Assembly (NCBI RefSeq): GCF_023566055.1
Contig: NZ_JALIQP010000002.1
Coordinates: 806,001-870,000, forward strand
Direction: 5' to 3'
DNA length: 64,000 bases
DNA from: Halosolutus amylolyticus
GTDB taxonomy: Archaea > Halobacteriota > Halobacteria > Halobacteriales > Natrialbaceae
A model generated the notes under the pieces. The model saw nothing but the letters and a program-made list of their open reading frames with translations. It did no database searches and had not been told where the DNA came from. Shown piece by piece: positions 63,396-64,000 of this stretch (positions are counted from its first letter, which is position 1; each line of letters opens with the position of its first letter). The position numbers and the translations under genes are program-made.

Positions 63396-64000
63396 GTGAT
63401 GGTGTTCGAACCCGCGCTGGCGGAGCTGTCGGCGTCGAACCGGTCGGTGTACGGTCCGACATCCTTTCGCGATTACGTCACACGGCACGCGATCGAGGCG
63501 AGCCCCCGGACGCCACGGTACATTTCGGTCGATTCGCTCGCGGACCTCGCACCCGAATTGCGCGAGGCGGGCGTTACGGTGCTGCGGGCCGGGTCAGCCC
63601 CCGACGGGACGGGAACGGGGTTCGTCCTCGTCGACGGTCCGAACGGCGTCGGGGACTTTTTCCTCCGCGACGAGGCGTGCTTCGCCGGTCGATCGATCGA
63701 TCAGTTTTCGAGCCCGATCGACGACGAGCGGCTGGTGAGCTTTCGGTTGCTCCCGAATCTCTCGGAAACGTCGCTCGTCAATCTGGCGCTGGCCTCCGGG
63801 GTACTCTCCGAGGCGCTCGCGCTCGATACGTCGGGTTCGTTGACCCCGCCGGCGACGGGACGCTCGACGTTCACGTTCGAGTTTCGCCCGCACCGTGAGC
63901 ATCCGGCGCTGCTCGAGCACCGAAACGGACAGGTCGAGATCGATACGCTGTTCGCCGAGCGGCGAAACGGCGAGCGAACGCTGTTCGTCGTCGAGGCCAA
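63396..64000 (+). CDS. partial: possible PD-(D/E)XK nuclease, runs off window
   Basis: At least 201 codons, no stop before the window end. Starts at GTG 63396 or ATG 63399 (MVFEPALAELSASNRSVYGP); a weak GGAG lies in front. N-terminal region (about 1-95) contains SFRDYVTRHAIEASPRTPRYI and a VLVDGPNGVGDFFLRDEAC stretch. At the cut end, HRNGQVEIDTLFAERRNGER followed by TLFVVEA and a codon starting AA looks like a PD-(D/E)XK core (E-I-D, then V-V-E-A-K if the codon is Lys). I recall similar proteins as DUF6996/DUF6997. If correct, a restriction or defence-type nuclease may continue past the window. Confidence 0.6.
   Translation, partial: MMVFEPALAELSASNRSVYGPTSFRDYVTRHAIEASPRTPRYISVDSLADLAPELREAGVTVLRAGSAPDGTGTGFVLVDGPNGVGDFFLRDEACFAGRSIDQFSSPIDDERLVSFRLLPNLSETSLVNLALASGVLSEALALDTSGSLTPPATGRSTFTFEFRPHREHPALLEHRNGQVEIDTLFAERRNGERTLFVVEA

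Overview
The window looks like chromosomal DNA of a halophilic archaeon (class Halobacteria). It is GC-rich, its proteins are strongly acidic, and promoters are BRE/TATA-type with many starts about 25-30 bp downstream (leaderless transcripts). The gene content is typical: Kae1-Bud32 fusion behind S24e/S27ae, HTH_10 (bacterioopsin-activator type) regulators, a fused NuoCD, F420-type LLM oxidoreductase, geranylgeranyl reductase, many UspA proteins, zinc-ribbon microproteins and UvrA/MutS. CGATCG is very frequent, which I associate with the Natrinema/Haloterrigena side of the group; the genus is not certain. I found no rRNA, tRNA, CRISPR array, insertion sequence or prophage.

Layout. 0-5.6 kb: membrane protein, two UspA proteins, geranylgeranyl reductase, a 49-aa protein, a PRC-barrel protein and an acyl-CoA carboxylase beta subunit preceded by a coupled mini-ORF. 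5.7-8.7 kb: a three-gene ABC-2 exporter operon with a lipoprotein. 8.9-14.4 kb: class V aminotransferase, tandem UspA, a large receiver/PAS/GAF kinase, a zinc-ribbon microprotein and a coiled-coil protein. 14.6-18.0 kb: uvrA with a coupled upstream mini-ORF. 18.3-23.2 kb: a complete livJHMGF operon. 23.5-26.7 kb: proline catabolism (proline dehydrogenase, HTH_10 regulator, P5C dehydrogenase). 26.9-32 kb: membrane kinase, BNR and PQQ beta-propellers, small membrane proteins. 32.2-34.4 kb: S24e, S27ae, Kae1-Bud32. 34.4-37.2 kb: DUF2332 protein, a stretch of gene relics, a zinc microprotein, a frameshifted pyrrolidone-carboxylate peptidase and a DUF5808 protein. 37.3-42.9 kb: surE, a Gfo/Idh/MocA dehydrogenase, a stand-alone nuoCD divergent from an HTH_10 regulator, and a HAM1 pyrophosphatase with an internal 24-bp tandem repeat. 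43-44.3 kb: arsR-arsM. 44.3-53.4 kb: PIN-like pair, MOT1 transporter, DapA-family aldolase, GNAT, AIR-synthase-like protein, MBL hydrolase, thiD-LLM operon, CsaA-like protein, lipoprotein. 53.5-64 kb: amino-acid permease with coupled Usp, a convergent Usp paralogue, mutS, a LOV-domain kinase, SOUL protein, SDR, and the start of a possible PD-(D/E)XK nuclease.

Three patterns cut across the genes. (1) An 81-bp palindromic element occurs twice in opposite orientation, each copy starting on the last base of an upstream TGA stop codon. (2) Short palindromes with a 7-8 bp stem and a 3- or 11-nt loop sit in frame inside low-complexity linkers of UvrA, Kae1-Bud32, MutS and a histidine kinase, and again in a non-coding relic; this resembles a family of protein-coding palindromic insertions. 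(3) Mini-ORFs placed at a leaderless start position overlap the next start codon by ATGA (acyl-CoA carboxylase, uvrA), which looks like translational coupling. The single-base deletion in pcp falls exactly on the catalytic cysteine codon.
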